A DNA stretch of 64,000 nt from Neobacillus niacini (GCF_030817595.1 NZ_JAUSZN010000001.1:1744001-1808000); one strand, 5' to 3'. Shown: positions 16,824 through 25,972, counted from the first letter of the stretch. Translations and numbers: made by a program. The notes: generated from the sequence alone by a model not told the origin.

Positions 16824-17386
16824 CGTTCACGCCTCCCCAATGCTTCTTTTGCAAAAACAAGTTCGTATCCATGATGGTGTGGTACCTGCCACGACCAAAA
16901 ATCTCTGTGCTGTGGTGTAAATTTAGATAATAAATATCGAATCACCCCGCCGTGAGTAATAATTGCACATCGTTGAATATTTTGAGAGAAAATGTCTTCA
17001 GTAATCTTTTCCCATCCAATAGAAACCCTTCTAGTAAACTCCACAAAAGACTCTCCTTCTGGAGGACTATAAGATATAGGATCCGAAAGCCAACGCTGGT
17101 AAAGAGGGACTTCTTTTAAGTCTTCATAGGTTTTTCCTTCCCATTTACCGAAATTCATTTCTCGCAAATGACTTAGAAGATACAAATCATTCGTTGGAAA
17201 AAGTTTATTCGCAGTATTTATACACCTTGACAAATCACTAGAAAAATAACGATCGTATCTGTTGTTTGTCCAGATTTTCTTTGACTCAGAACATAGAGGG
17301 GAATCATTCCACCCTAAATAAGCTTTCCGTTTATTCTCCTCCGTTAGACCATGACGAAATAATGCAATAACCACAGTGTCATCCAT
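16775..17386 (-). CDS. cobC: Histidine phosphatase CobC (alpha-ribazole phosphatase)
   Basis: A 203-residue phosphoglycerate-mutase-like phosphatase. The catalytic RHG motif is at 11-13 (His12 the phospho-acceptor) and THGGVIRYL carries the second His near 148. The MNFGKWEGKTYEDLK segment is typical. In cobalamin assembly CobC removes the 5'-phosphate from alpha-ribazole phosphate or adenosylcobalamin 5'-phosphate. It starts 43 bp inside cobS, and its end overlaps the next gene by 49 bp. Operon position supports the CobC role over a general phosphatase. Confidence 0.87.
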   Translation of the reverse strand: MDDTVVIALFRHGLTEENKRKAYLGWNDSPLCSESKKIWTNNRYDRYFSSDLSRCINTANKLFPTNDLYLLSHLREMNFGKWEGKTYEDLKEVPLYQRWLSDPISYSPPEGESFVEFTRRVSIGWEKITEDIFSQNIQRCAIITHGGVIRYLLSKFTPQHRDFWSWQVPHHHGYELVFAKEALGRRERCTLLREVPLTAKELG

Positions 17387-18135
17387 AGAAATAACTCAGT
17401 CCCTTCAACGGCTGCCCCTAAAATATCTCCCGTAATTCCACCAAACCACTTGATTGCTTTTCGGCGGCAAAAAAGCAAAATAAGGATCGCTGCAACAAGC
17501 AATATGGAGAGATAATAGAATCCGCCATCAAATAATATCACGAGAGCTAGGAATCCAATGATATATACAGGATATGTCCATAAATCCCTGGGTGAGGCCG
17601 CACTTTGAAAAAGCGCTCCAAGACCTTCTTTTTTTGCAGACTTTACTGTTAATAACAACAGACCCATAACACTTTTACTAAACAGAGGGATTGCAGCAAT
17701 CAGAAGAAATGAAGCAGCATGTATATTTACGGTGATCTCATAGATAAAGAGAAAACGGCTGCTTAACAAAACAATAATCGAGATAACCCCAAATGCACCA
17801 GTTCTTGGGTCGTTCATTACCTCTAGTCTTTTTTCTTGATCTTTGTAAGAAAAATAGCCGTCACTTGCGTCCATCCAGCCATCCAAGTGGATTCCACCTG
17901 TTAAAAGAATACTCATCAGCCAAAGCATGAAGGCCGCAGCGAGATTCGAAAAAGGAGTATATTCTAGCAACAGATAAAAAAGACCAGCATATATTCCACC
18001 TTGAAGCAGACCCAGCAGCGGGAAAGCTTGGACAGCACTTTTTAGATGTGGTTTGTCCATAGGTAATTCAAGATGTACGGGAATGGCAGTGAAAAATTGC
18101 ACATTGATTAAGAAACCCTTTAAAAGTTTTCTCAT
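17344..18135 (-). CDS. cobS: Adenosylcobinamide-GDP ribazoletransferase CobS
   Basis: A 263-residue membrane enzyme that joins AdoCbi-GDP and alpha-ribazole(-phosphate). It shows FLINVQFFTAIPV near the N terminus, the acidic metal-binding stretch GGIHLDGWMDASDGYFS, and NDPRTGAFGVISI, followed by several membrane helices. The ATG overlaps the cbiP stop as ATGA, which fixes the start; an upstream in-frame codon would extend it further into cbiP. Gene order with cbiP and cobC matches late cobalamin assembly. Confidence 0.93.
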   Translation of the reverse strand: MRKLLKGFLINVQFFTAIPVHLELPMDKPHLKSAVQAFPLLGLLQGGIYAGLFYLLLEYTPFSNLAAAFMLWLMSILLTGGIHLDGWMDASDGYFSYKDQEKRLEVMNDPRTGAFGVISIIVLLSSRFLFIYEITVNIHAASFLLIAAIPLFSKSVMGLLLLTVKSAKKEGLGALFQSAASPRDLWTYPVYIIGFLALVILFDGGFYYLSILLVAAILILLFCRRKAIKWFGGITGDILGAAVEGTELFLWMTLWLLHYFVMV

Positions 18136-19637
18136 TTCATGCACCACTTGTTGATGATGTCATTTAGCATTTCATAGTTTAAATGTTCTTTCAGTCTGTG
18201 TGCAATTTCATCGTATCTTTTATCTAAGTGTTCTCTCATATAAGTAGTTTCTTTTGTATGTAATCCTTTACTTTTCCGAATGAGGTTTAACCAAGTATTT
18301 CTCCATTCATCATTATGAAAAAGATGATGAAGATACGTCCCAATGATTTGACCATTCCTGCCAAAATAACCGTCTTCTTTACCATTCCCAAGCGATAAAA
18401 ATGAGCAGCCTTCTTCGTGTAAAACGGTTTTTCCTAAATGTATTTCAAACCCTTCCAGCTTTCTATCAGCGAACAAACCTGTATTTTCGTGGTACACACC
18501 AGTCGCTCTTACCGTTTCTTTTTCTTCATAAAAGATTGTTGTCCCAGGAATACATCCTAATCCTCTCACGGTATTGTTCACTATCCCTGTATCTGATCCA
18601 GCTTCATCAATGATTTCTTCCCCAAGTATTTGATATCCGCCGCAAATACCGACAACATAGCCGCCATTTTCAATATGGGTTTGTATCAAAAGGTCTAACT
18701 TTCTATCTCTTATACTCTTCAAATCATTGATTGTACTCTTTGTCCCAGGAATAATAACGGCATCAGGGCTGCCAAATTCAGAAGCCTGTTTCACCCAGCG
18801 GATCGACACATCTTCTTCATATAAAAATGGTTCCAGATCACTATAGTTTGAGATAAAGGGGAGCCAAATCACTGCAATATCCAGATTTCCTTTTTTCCTG
18901 CTGGAAAATTGATTGTTCAATGACAAGGAATCTTCGCCATCAATCATATGATTCTCTACAAATGGTAAAACCCCTAAAACTGGAATCCCCGTTTTCTTTT
19001 CCAGCCAGTTAATACCATCTTCAAATAAGCTGATGTCCCCGCGGAATTTATTTATGATTACACCAGCCACTCTTTGTCTTTCTTCTGGCTCCAAAAGCTC
19101 AAGTGTACCAACAATACTGGCAAAAACCCCGCCTCTATCTATATCGGCTACAAGAACAACTGGAACATCTGCCAGTTCCGCTACCTTCATATTCACCAGT
19201 TCTCGATCCTTCAAATTGATTTCAACTGGACTTCCAGCCCCCTCAATGACTACTAGATCATATTCACTCGATAACTGCTCTAATGATTGCTTTATTACAT
19301 CAAGTCCTTTTTCGTAGAAAGTATCCCGATACCCTCTTCCCGAAAGTGTTTTTAGCGACTTTCCTAAATACACAATCTCTGAATCTTGATTCGAGCGAGG
19401 CTTTAATAATATCGGATTCATCCATACGGTGGCCTCAATTTTTGCAGCCTCCGCCTGGATTCCTTGTGCTCTGCCAATTTCTTTCCCATCTTTTGTCACA
19501 TAAGAGTTATTGGACATATTTTGAGATTTAAACGGTACAACTCTTCTGCCATCATTGGCGAACATTCGGCAAAGAGCCGTTACAATGAGGCTTTTACCAA
19601 CATCGGATGAGGTTCCTTGTATCATAACTCCTTTCAT
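18132..19637 (-). CDS. cbiP: Cobyric acid synthase CbiP/CobQ
   Basis: A 501-residue glutamine-dependent amidotransferase that amidates adenosylcobyrinic acid a,c-diamide at b, d, e and g. The N-terminal ATP-binding dethiobiotin-synthetase-like domain has MIQGTSSDVGKSLIVTALCR. The C-terminal triad-type glutaminase has nucleophile Cys332 in VVGICGGYQ and a late His in YLHHLFHN. It overlaps cobU and cobS by 4 bp each. It is the only enzyme here acting before cobyric acid, which is odd in an otherwise salvage-type operon: either corrin ring genes lie elsewhere or incompletely amidated corrinoids are salvaged (inference). Confidence 0.95.
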   Translation of the reverse strand: MKGVMIQGTSSDVGKSLIVTALCRMFANDGRRVVPFKSQNMSNNSYVTKDGKEIGRAQGIQAEAAKIEATVWMNPILLKPRSNQDSEIVYLGKSLKTLSGRGYRDTFYEKGLDVIKQSLEQLSSEYDLVVIEGAGSPVEINLKDRELVNMKVAELADVPVVLVADIDRGGVFASIVGTLELLEPEERQRVAGVIINKFRGDISLFEDGINWLEKKTGIPVLGVLPFVENHMIDGEDSLSLNNQFSSRKKGNLDIAVIWLPFISNYSDLEPFLYEEDVSIRWVKQASEFGSPDAVIIPGTKSTINDLKSIRDRKLDLLIQTHIENGGYVVGICGGYQILGEEIIDEAGSDTGIVNNTVRGLGCIPGTTIFYEEKETVRATGVYHENTGLFADRKLEGFEIHLGKTVLHEEGCSFLSLGNGKEDGYFGRNGQIIGTYLHHLFHNDEWRNTWLNLIRKSKGLHTKETTYMREHLDKRYDEIAHRLKEHLNYEMLNDIINKWCMK

Positions 19638-20206
19638 TGTCTAACTCCCTTCATGTTGATAGGTATACCTGCTTCAACCAAAAAGGCTTGATCAGCCTCC
19701 TTCACCAGCTGTTGATGGATCTTTCCGAGAATTCGTGAATAGGAGAAAACAAGACCATTCTCTGCCATTGACTCATAGAACACTTCATTACTCACAACAA
19801 TTAAAACTTTTGCACTGTCTCGTATTTTATTTATGCCTGTTATGATTGTTTCCACTACATGTGCTATAAAAGACTCATCCCATTCTTGATTGGAAGAAAA
19901 CAGTTCGTTATTTAAAAGCGTTGTCACGCAATCAACCAGAATAATATCTTCTTTGTTAAAATAATCTGCACTCTCACCAATAGTTTGTGACTGTTCAATC
20001 GTTCTCCAACGAGACGTTCCAGATTCCCGATCATTCTGGTGTTTTGCGATTCTTTCCCTCATTTCTGGGTCCGAAGCCACGCCGGTCGCTAAATAGTTTA
20101 ATTGCCCGCCATTATCCTTTGCGTGTTCTACAGCCATTTTTTCGGCAAAGCTGCTCTTCCCGCTCCTTACTCCGCCCGTAATAAAAATTAATGAAGCTGC
20201 CGCCAT
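19634..20206 (-). CDS. cobU: Adenosylcobinamide kinase/guanylyltransferase CobU
   Basis: A 190-residue CobU with an intact Walker A GGVRSGKSS (11-19), the guanylylation region KHQNDR followed by WRTIEQ, and a Walker-B-like IILVDCVTTLLNNE. The canonical GIVP loop is replaced: VSNEVFYESMAENG follows VIVVSNEV-type sequence, but GIVP is absent. CobU phosphorylates adenosylcobinamide and then forms AdoCbi-GDP. It overlaps cobD by 19 bp and cbiP by 4 bp. The motif it lacks is the one retained by the second CobU-like protein at 16374-16823. Confidence 0.88.
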   Translation of the reverse strand: MAAASLIFITGGVRSGKSSFAEKMAVEHAKDNGGQLNYLATGVASDPEMRERIAKHQNDRESGTSRWRTIEQSQTIGESADYFNKEDIILVDCVTTLLNNELFSSNQEWDESFIAHVVETIITGINKIRDSAKVLIVVSNEVFYESMAENGLVFSYSRILGKIHQQLVKEADQAFLVEAGIPINMKGVRQ

Positions 20207-21264
20207 TCCAACAATACCTCCATTAATTTACTATTCTCTTCCTTACTTTTTATTGCAAAGCGTAACCATTTTCCTTCCAAACCAGGGAAGTTATAGGTAT
20301 GGCGGGGAATGATTCCCTTCTGCAAAAAGAATTCAAATAAGTTTTTTTGTTCTTTTTGATTTGAATCGCGTAACAAATAGAAATTAACCTGTGACGAAGT
20401 CGTCTCATAATTATGCTTCTTAAAAAATGTAAACAATCTCTCCCGTTCTTCCAAAATATAGACTTGTGTCGTTTTAATAAATTCTTCATTTTGTAAAAAT
20501 AGTTCCCCTGCCAATAACGCAATCGTATTGATACTCCAATGAGGCTGGTATTTGCTGATTTCTGCCATTAAGGCTGGACCTGCAGCCAAATATCCTAAAC
20601 GAATTCCCGGAATAGCAAACATTTTTGTCATGGACCGTATAATGATCAAATTTGAGAACTTATTAATATAAGGGATAAAAGATTCGTAGTTTACTAAAAA
20701 ATCATAGAAAGCTTCATCCAAAATTACAAAGCAATTTTGTTTTTCACATTCCTGTATGATTGAAAGTACCGTTGACACTGGATATTGAATACCAGTAGGA
20801 TTGTTTGGATTACATAAAAATAATGCGTCTGCACTCGATAAGCTTGGAAGTAACTCATCAATACTTAACTCAAAATGAGGTCCCATTAATGAATGATACT
20901 GTATCTCACAATCGTTAGCTCGACATGCCTTTTCATATTCAGAAAAAGACGGTGCTGCCACTATAACCTTTTTTCCGGAAAGAAACCTTGCAACAAGTGT
21001 AATAAGTTCGGCCCCGCCGTTTCCAATTAGAATAGAATCAACGGAAATTTGCTCCCGATCCGCAATCCTTTGCCTAAGCTGTTCAGCGAATGGATCTGGA
21101 TACACGGTAATTTCCTGATAAAAATCATTCCATTTCTCTTTTAGGGCAGGTGGAGGGCCAAGGGGATTAATGTTTGCACTAAAATCAATATACTTCTCTG
21201 GGAGCGAAAGTCCCAACGATTTAAAAAGGTGCTGCGGATTTGAACCATGTGAAGGCAAATTCAA
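20188..21264 (-). CDS. cobD: Threonine-phosphate decarboxylase CobD
   Basis: A 358-residue PLP enzyme of the class I/II aminotransferase fold. It makes (R)-1-amino-2-propanol phosphate for the cobalamin linker. The start MNLPSHGSNPQHLFK is the usual CobD N terminus. FSANINPLGPP, FLCNPNNPTG and FVILDEAFYDF follow, then the PLP-lysine near 214 in RSMTKMFAIPGIRLGY. It begins 44 bp inside cbiB, whose product uses CobD's product, so coupling makes sense. HisC-like aminotransferases are the main alternative, but N terminus and context decide for CobD. Confidence 0.92.
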   Translation of the reverse strand: MNLPSHGSNPQHLFKSLGLSLPEKYIDFSANINPLGPPPALKEKWNDFYQEITVYPDPFAEQLRQRIADREQISVDSILIGNGGAELITLVARFLSGKKVIVAAPSFSEYEKACRANDCEIQYHSLMGPHFELSIDELLPSLSSADALFLCNPNNPTGIQYPVSTVLSIIQECEKQNCFVILDEAFYDFLVNYESFIPYINKFSNLIIIRSMTKMFAIPGIRLGYLAAGPALMAEISKYQPHWSINTIALLAGELFLQNEEFIKTTQVYILEERERLFTFFKKHNYETTSSQVNFYLLRDSNQKEQKNLFEFFLQKGIIPRHTYNFPGLEGKWLRFAIKSKEENSKLMEVLLEWRQLH

Positions 21265-22204
21265 CCATCATCCCTCCTATCCATAACAATAGTAAAAATA
21301 AAAAGACTGTTTTATCCAAGATTTTATTGGCTGATAAAATATGATCAGCTTGTATGGGGACTAATGGTTCTCCCATCTTTGCCCGGTTTGAAACGATTCC
21401 TTTGTAATAGTTGATACCGCCAAGCTGAATCCCCAAAATAGCAGCCATCGCCGCTTCTCCCCAGCCGCTGTTTGGGCTCGGGTGCTTTTTTGCATCACGG
21501 AATAATATTTTCCAAGCCCTTTGATACTCCATTTTCATTGGCTTCGTTCCTATTAACATTAGGATTCCAGTTATCCTGCTAGGAACCCAGTTCATCACAT
21601 CATCCCATTTAGCTGAAGCCCAGCCGAAGTCTTTAAATCTTTCATTCTTATAACCTGCCATGGAATCACAGGTATTCGTTGCCCGATAGACCATTGCAAG
21701 AGGCGCTCCCCCAATTAGTGCCCAAAACAAGGGTGCCGTTACCCCATCACTAGTGTTTTCTGCAACGGTTTCGATTGCACCACGTGCAATTTCACCTTCA
21801 TTTAATGAATTTGTGTCTCTTCCAACAATGTAAGATAATTGGATTCTAGCTCCTGCCAAGTCCCCTTTCTCTAATGGGGCATGTACCTCGAGAGCAGCTT
21901 CTTTTAGACTTTTTTGTGCGATCGTTGATGCAATGATGATACTTTCAATAGCAATGCCAGCTATAGGATGAATTCGATAACTGAATGCAATTACTAAAAG
22001 TACAATTGAAAATACGATCAATAAAACAAAAAGGAGCATCAAGACTCCTTTTAATCTTTTATTTTTCCCTTGATTTAAGTGCTTCTCTAAGAATGAAATC
22101 AATGACCCTATCCATCTGACAGGATGTGGCCATTGAGGGGGATCTCCTACAAGCTTATCAATAAAATACGCAATACTTATGGCAGTTAAATGATAGATAA
22201 TCAT
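21221..22204 (-). CDS. cbiB: Adenosylcobinamide-phosphate synthase CbiB
   Basis: A 327-residue polytopic membrane protein that attaches aminopropanol phosphate to adenosylcobyric acid. It shows the family's DKLVGDPPQWPHPVRWIG near the N terminus, VGRDTNSLNEGEIARGAIETVAENTSDG-type sequence (D and N residues around 140-165) and PSPNSGWGEAAMA. The ATG at 22204 overlaps the stop of the btuD-cbiZ fusion as ATGA and has GGAAAG upstream; a longer reading frame to 22249 is unlikely. It shares the pathway branch with CbiZ, which regenerates cobyric acid from cobinamide. Confidence 0.94.
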   Translation of the reverse strand: MIIYHLTAISIAYFIDKLVGDPPQWPHPVRWIGSLISFLEKHLNQGKNKRLKGVLMLLFVLLIVFSIVLLVIAFSYRIHPIAGIAIESIIIASTIAQKSLKEAALEVHAPLEKGDLAGARIQLSYIVGRDTNSLNEGEIARGAIETVAENTSDGVTAPLFWALIGGAPLAMVYRATNTCDSMAGYKNERFKDFGWASAKWDDVMNWVPSRITGILMLIGTKPMKMEYQRAWKILFRDAKKHPSPNSGWGEAAMAAILGIQLGGINYYKGIVSNRAKMGEPLVPIQADHILSANKILDKTVFLFLLLLWIGGMMVEFAFTWFKSAAPF

Positions 22205-23679
22205 ATTACTTTCCTTTTTTGAGATTTCCGAATACCCTCTAACGTGCATTCATATACAGCTTTTCCAATCAATTTACCTAAATTTGTAATCGTCCCTGCA
22301 TACTCCAGCCTTTCACCAGCCTGGGTAGCAGCAATTAAAATACTATCGGTAGAAGTACCCGTCGCAATGGTGCCTGTCACCGAATCCATTATGTTTAAAT
22401 CATGGAGCGCTTTTGCTTTTGCTTCTGTAGCAGTCATAATACTTTGGATAAAGGCTTCCTCGGTTAATTCACCATTAACGAAGATCCACGAATTGATGGT
22501 GCCAGGCACCTGTTCAAAGGTATGAAGTTCACTTTTGGAAGCATCGATTGCGTTTCCAACACCTGCAGTTACGACAACAAATAGAGAGAATCCATTCCCT
22601 TCAAGATGCTTACATGTAACATCCTTAAGGAAGACCGCGGTCATCATTCCTACTGTTTCAGAAGGTTCGAAGCCGTTTGCTTTTAAAAAGGTGGCCATTT
22701 CCTTTCGATGATCGCTGCAGTTATAGTCCTTTCCAACATGTCGATTAACAAAAGTATGGTGCCATCCTGTACCTGATCCAACAACTCCTGACGACATCGT
22801 CCTTAATGCGACAGGTGATTTTAACTCAATAAACTCATTTGTTACGCGTAACAAACTTTCATCAATTTGAATGATCTCCTTTTCTTGCCTCTCATTTGGT
22901 ATTAACACCATTTGTGGTGCTGGTACTCTTGGATGTGGATGCTTCTGAATGTCGGTATGATAAACATCACGTATTCTTTCTTCTCTCAGCACTTCGTTCG
23001 GGATATGGTTGATATTAATCGTGCCGTTTTCGAGCAAAAGCAATCGATCACAATATAAGCCTGCAAGATTTAAATCATGAAATATAGATACGACAGTTAA
23101 ACCTGTTTCTGCCGTCCAATTTTTTAATAAATCGAGTAATTCTTTTTGATAAGATAAATCCAAATGGTTCGTTGGTTCATCTAATAGGAGAATTTCTGGT
23201 TCTTGGGCGAGTGCCTGCGCTAAAAATACTCTTTGTTTTTCCCCGCCGGATAACTCTTGAATCGCTTTATTTTGTAAGGAAGTGATGCCTGTTTGCTTCA
23301 TCACCCGTTGTACAATCTTTTCATCCTTTTCTCCCCAGGTCTGAAACCAGCCGGTTTGATGGGCATAGCGGCCAAGAGAAACCGTTTCTTTTACGGTATA
23401 GGAAAACGATTGCGAAGAATGCTGAGACAAAACCGCTACGATTTGAGCCATCTGTTTTGAATTATATTCCTGCAGTCTTTTTCCTGATATGAAAATATCA
23501 CCTTTTACAATTGGCAGGATTCCGCTTATCATTTTTAATAAGGTGGTCTTTCCGCTTCCATTCGGTCCCAAGATCCCGAATAATTCACCTTTTTGCACTT
23601 CAAAAGAAATATCCTTCAATATATGTTCATTTGAATACCCGCCTGCAACATGTTGAACGTTAAGCATCCCTTTATCCAC
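22201..23679 (-). CDS. Fusion of vitamin B12 ABC ATPase (BtuD) and adenosylcobinamide amidohydrolase (CbiZ)
   Basis: A 492-residue two-domain protein. Residues ~1-255 are a FecE/BtuD ATPase: Walker A GPNGSGKTT (about 38-46), signature ELSGGEKQR, Walker B ILLLDEPTNHLDL. Residues ~275-490 are a CbiZ domain with SSGVVGSGTGWHHTFVNRHV, MTAVFLKDV and ATGTSTDSILIAATQ. CbiZ removes the aminopropanol arm from cobinamide, letting CbiB rebuild it. B. subtilis YvrA has the same fusion. The GTG start (23679) overlaps btuC by 8 bp; an ATG four codons later is possible. The fusion ties import to remodelling of foreign corrinoids. Confidence 0.92.
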   Translation of the reverse strand: MDKGMLNVQHVAGGYSNEHILKDISFEVQKGELFGILGPNGSGKTTLLKMISGILPIVKGDIFISGKRLQEYNSKQMAQIVAVLSQHSSQSFSYTVKETVSLGRYAHQTGWFQTWGEKDEKIVQRVMKQTGITSLQNKAIQELSGGEKQRVFLAQALAQEPEILLLDEPTNHLDLSYQKELLDLLKNWTAETGLTVVSIFHDLNLAGLYCDRLLLLENGTININHIPNEVLREERIRDVYHTDIQKHPHPRVPAPQMVLIPNERQEKEIIQIDESLLRVTNEFIELKSPVALRTMSSGVVGSGTGWHHTFVNRHVGKDYNCSDHRKEMATFLKANGFEPSETVGMMTAVFLKDVTCKHLEGNGFSLFVVVTAGVGNAIDASKSELHTFEQVPGTINSWIFVNGELTEEAFIQSIMTATEAKAKALHDLNIMDSVTGTIATGTSTDSILIAATQAGERLEYAGTITNLGKLIGKAVYECTLEGIRKSQKRKVI

Positions 23680-24733
23680 TTCTTTCCATTCTTCTTCTCT
23701 GTAATAGAATTAATGCAAATACCGGGGCACCGATTAATGCAGTTATGACTCCAATTGGTAACTCAGTTGGAGAAATAATCGTTCTTGAGATTAAATCTGC
23801 TAGAATTAAAAATCCACTTCCAGTTAGGATCGATAGTGGGAGCAAGTGCCTATGGTCTGGTCCCCATAATAATCTTGAAAGGTGCGGTATAACCAGCCCA
23901 ACAAAACCAATCGTTCCTGAAACGGCAACGGCCGCACCAGTTAAAATTGATCCTGCAGTTAAGATGATTAGTTTTCTTTTTTGAACGTTTACCCCTAAAT
24001 GGTGGGCACGCTCTTCACCAAAGGACATGGCATTTAATTCTTTGGCATTCAAAATAAGTATGATGGAACCTAGTATAAAGAAAGGTAAAATAATTCTTAT
24101 GTATTCCCAGCCTCTCATTGATACACTTCCCAACAGCCAGCCAATAATTTGTCTAAGCTCATCGCCTGTTAAAGCAATCATGAGTGAAATGAATGCACCG
24201 AGAAAAGAACTAAAGATGATTCCCGTTAAGATTATCGTTTCCACTCTCATGGAGCGTTCAATTTTCCGGGCGAATGCCAGCACGAAGAAAATCGTAGCCC
24301 AAGAAAACAAAATGCTGAGTAATGGAAGGGTAAAGCTGCCGATGACGGGGATTGATAATTGAAAAAATAAAGTGAGTACTGCCCCAACAGATGCACCGGA
24401 TGATACGCCTAACGTATATGGATCTGCTAAAGGATTCCTTAATAATCCTTGAAAGGCTGCACCTGCAATCGCAAGAGAAGCACCTACTATACCAGCCAAT
24501 ATAACCCGCGGAAGCCGGATATTTAAAACGATACTCGAAAACATGGGGTCAATTTGATCCATTGAAATAGATCCAAAGAGCTTCGAAATTATAATTTCAA
24601 TAATGGTAAAGATAGGAACCGAAACGGTTCCTATCGAAATTCCTACTAACACTGAAAAGAGCAGGAAACTTCCCGCAAGTAAGTAGGCTGCTATTTTATT
24701 ATTTAAAAACTTCTGGATAGACAGCCTTTGCAA
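23672..24733 (-). CDS. btuC: Vitamin B12 ABC transporter permease BtuC (FecCD family)
   Basis: A 353-residue FecCD-type permease with about ten membrane helices. It has the conserved RLPRVILAGIVGASLAIAGA, QGLLRNPLADPYTLGVSSGA-type loop, and GFVGLVIPHLSRLL. It imports corrinoids delivered by BtuF, driven by the BtuD domain encoded next. The start is TTG at 24733, 35 bp inside btuF, with AAGGAG about 11 nt upstream. Such proteins also carry siderophores; riboswitch control and the surrounding genes settle the substrate class. Confidence 0.92.
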   Translation of the reverse strand: MQRLSIQKFLNNKIAAYLLAGSFLLFSVLVGISIGTVSVPIFTIIEIIISKLFGSISMDQIDPMFSSIVLNIRLPRVILAGIVGASLAIAGAAFQGLLRNPLADPYTLGVSSGASVGAVLTLFFQLSIPVIGSFTLPLLSILFSWATIFFVLAFARKIERSMRVETIILTGIIFSSFLGAFISLMIALTGDELRQIIGWLLGSVSMRGWEYIRIILPFFILGSIILILNAKELNAMSFGEERAHHLGVNVQKRKLIILTAGSILTGAAVAVSGTIGFVGLVIPHLSRLLWGPDHRHLLPLSILTGSGFLILADLISRTIISPTELPIGVITALIGAPVFALILLQRRRMERSG

Positions 24734-25661
24734 GATCCTCTACTCCTTCAACAATCCTTGGGCCAGAGCGGGTCACACGATCAGAATCCACATCGATGAC
24801 TTGCTTATTCTTAATGGCATTGACATTTTCCCAGCCTTGTCTCGATAACACTTGTTCAACAGCATTATCGGTATAAAAACCATATGTAGTAATGATTACA
24901 TCGGGATTTCGTTCAATCATCACTTCTTGATCGATCTTAATCCAGCCTTCTTGGTCATTTGCAATATTTTCAGCATTAATCAAAGTAATCATATCATCCA
25001 TAAATGTGTTTTTTCCTGTTGTGAACACTTCAGGAGCAGGAGATACCTCTACAAATACTTTTTTCTTTTCTTTGATTTCTCCAGCCTTGGCTTTAATGTC
25101 TGCTAGTTTATCCCGCATACTCTTAATTAGTTCTTCAGCCTTCTTATTTTCACCTGTGGCCTTTCCAATCATTGAAATCGAATCATATACCTGCTCAAAA
25201 TTTTGAGCGTCATTAATAACTAAAACTGTAAGCCCAGCATCCCTTAATTGCTGCAGGCCTTCTGTCCCGTTCATGGCGGAAGCATGTGCTAACACTAAAT
25301 TTGGCTGCAATGATATGATTTTTTCGATATTAATTTCCATCCCGCCGATTTTCTCTTTTTCTGCTGCTTCATCAGGATAATTATCATAATCAGATACACC
25401 TACAATTTGTTCCCCAAGTCCGAGTGCAAAAGCAATCTCTGTATTACTAGGAATCAATGAAACGATTTTTTCTGGCTTTTCCTTAATCGTAACATCATTG
25501 TCTAATGCGTCTTTAATCGTTACAGGATATGCCGTTTCCTCTCCTTTTTGCTCCGTGCTGCTGTTTCCTTCATCCTTTACCGTTTCTTTTTGTTCCCCAC
25601 ATGCTGCAAGAGCACCTATTGTTAACAAAAGAATTAATAATAACGCTGATAATTTTTTCAT
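24699..25661 (-). CDS. btuF: Corrinoid-binding lipoprotein BtuF
   Basis: A 320-residue substrate-binding lipoprotein. A lysine-led signal peptide ends in the lipobox LAAC with Cys21. An acidic linker is followed by the periplasmic-binding-protein fold of the helical-backbone class (KIVSLIPSNTEIAFALGLG, GVSDYDNYP, ending AKAVYPEVFK). It captures cobalamin or cobinamide outside the membrane for BtuC. The ATG at 25661 has GGGGGAAGAAAG before it. First gene of the operon, ~420 bp downstream of the B12 riboswitch; a structured repeat lies between. Confidence 0.92.
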   Translation of the reverse strand: MKKLSALLLILLLTIGALAACGEQKETVKDEGNSSTEQKGEETAYPVTIKDALDNDVTIKEKPEKIVSLIPSNTEIAFALGLGEQIVGVSDYDNYPDEAAEKEKIGGMEINIEKIISLQPNLVLAHASAMNGTEGLQQLRDAGLTVLVINDAQNFEQVYDSISMIGKATGENKKAEELIKSMRDKLADIKAKAGEIKEKKKVFVEVSPAPEVFTTGKNTFMDDMITLINAENIANDQEGWIKIDQEVMIERNPDVIITTYGFYTDNAVEQVLSRQGWENVNAIKNKQVIDVDSDRVTRSGPRIVEGVEDLAKAVYPEVFK

Positions 25662-25731
25662 CTTTCTTCCCCCTATGACTTGCGCCAAAATACATCACAA
25701 AAAACTGCACCCTCTAAAAATTTAATCAAAA

Positions 25732-25970
25732 GGCTGTGTTAAACTTGGCTGTCGATTTGAGCTCCATTAAGGAAAGCTTCTTCGAATAATCACCGCAGGG
25801 ACAGGCGGTTTATGCCTGTCCGAGGCGCTATGCTTTCCGCGGGCTCGCCCGTGAGCCTCCTCGGTCGTTCCGACCTGCGGGGTCTCACTCAGCTCGTATA
25901 TCCCGCAGGAGTCAAGCGCCTTCCGCTCCAATCAACAGGCTCTTAAAGCAAAAGTCTCCTTTAACACAGC
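25732..25970. repeat. Structured interspersed repeat, copy 1 (239 bp)
   Basis: It is bounded by inverted GGCTGTGTTAAA and TTTAACACAGC ends. GC-rich inside, with the blocks GAGCCTCCTCGG, GGGGTCTC, CCCGCAGGAGT and CGCCTTCCGCTCCAA. A second copy is at 40581-40762. It has no coding capacity. Similar GC-rich intergenic elements are frequent in Bacillaceae genomes (general knowledge). This copy lies in the leader between the riboswitch terminator and btuF. Confidence 0.85.
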
Positions 25971-25972
25971 AA

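Noticed and set aside
25732..25970. GC-rich element as a tRNA or rRNA fragment
   Set aside because: No cloverleaf, CCA end or rRNA signature; a second copy with mirrored ends indicates an interspersed repeat.
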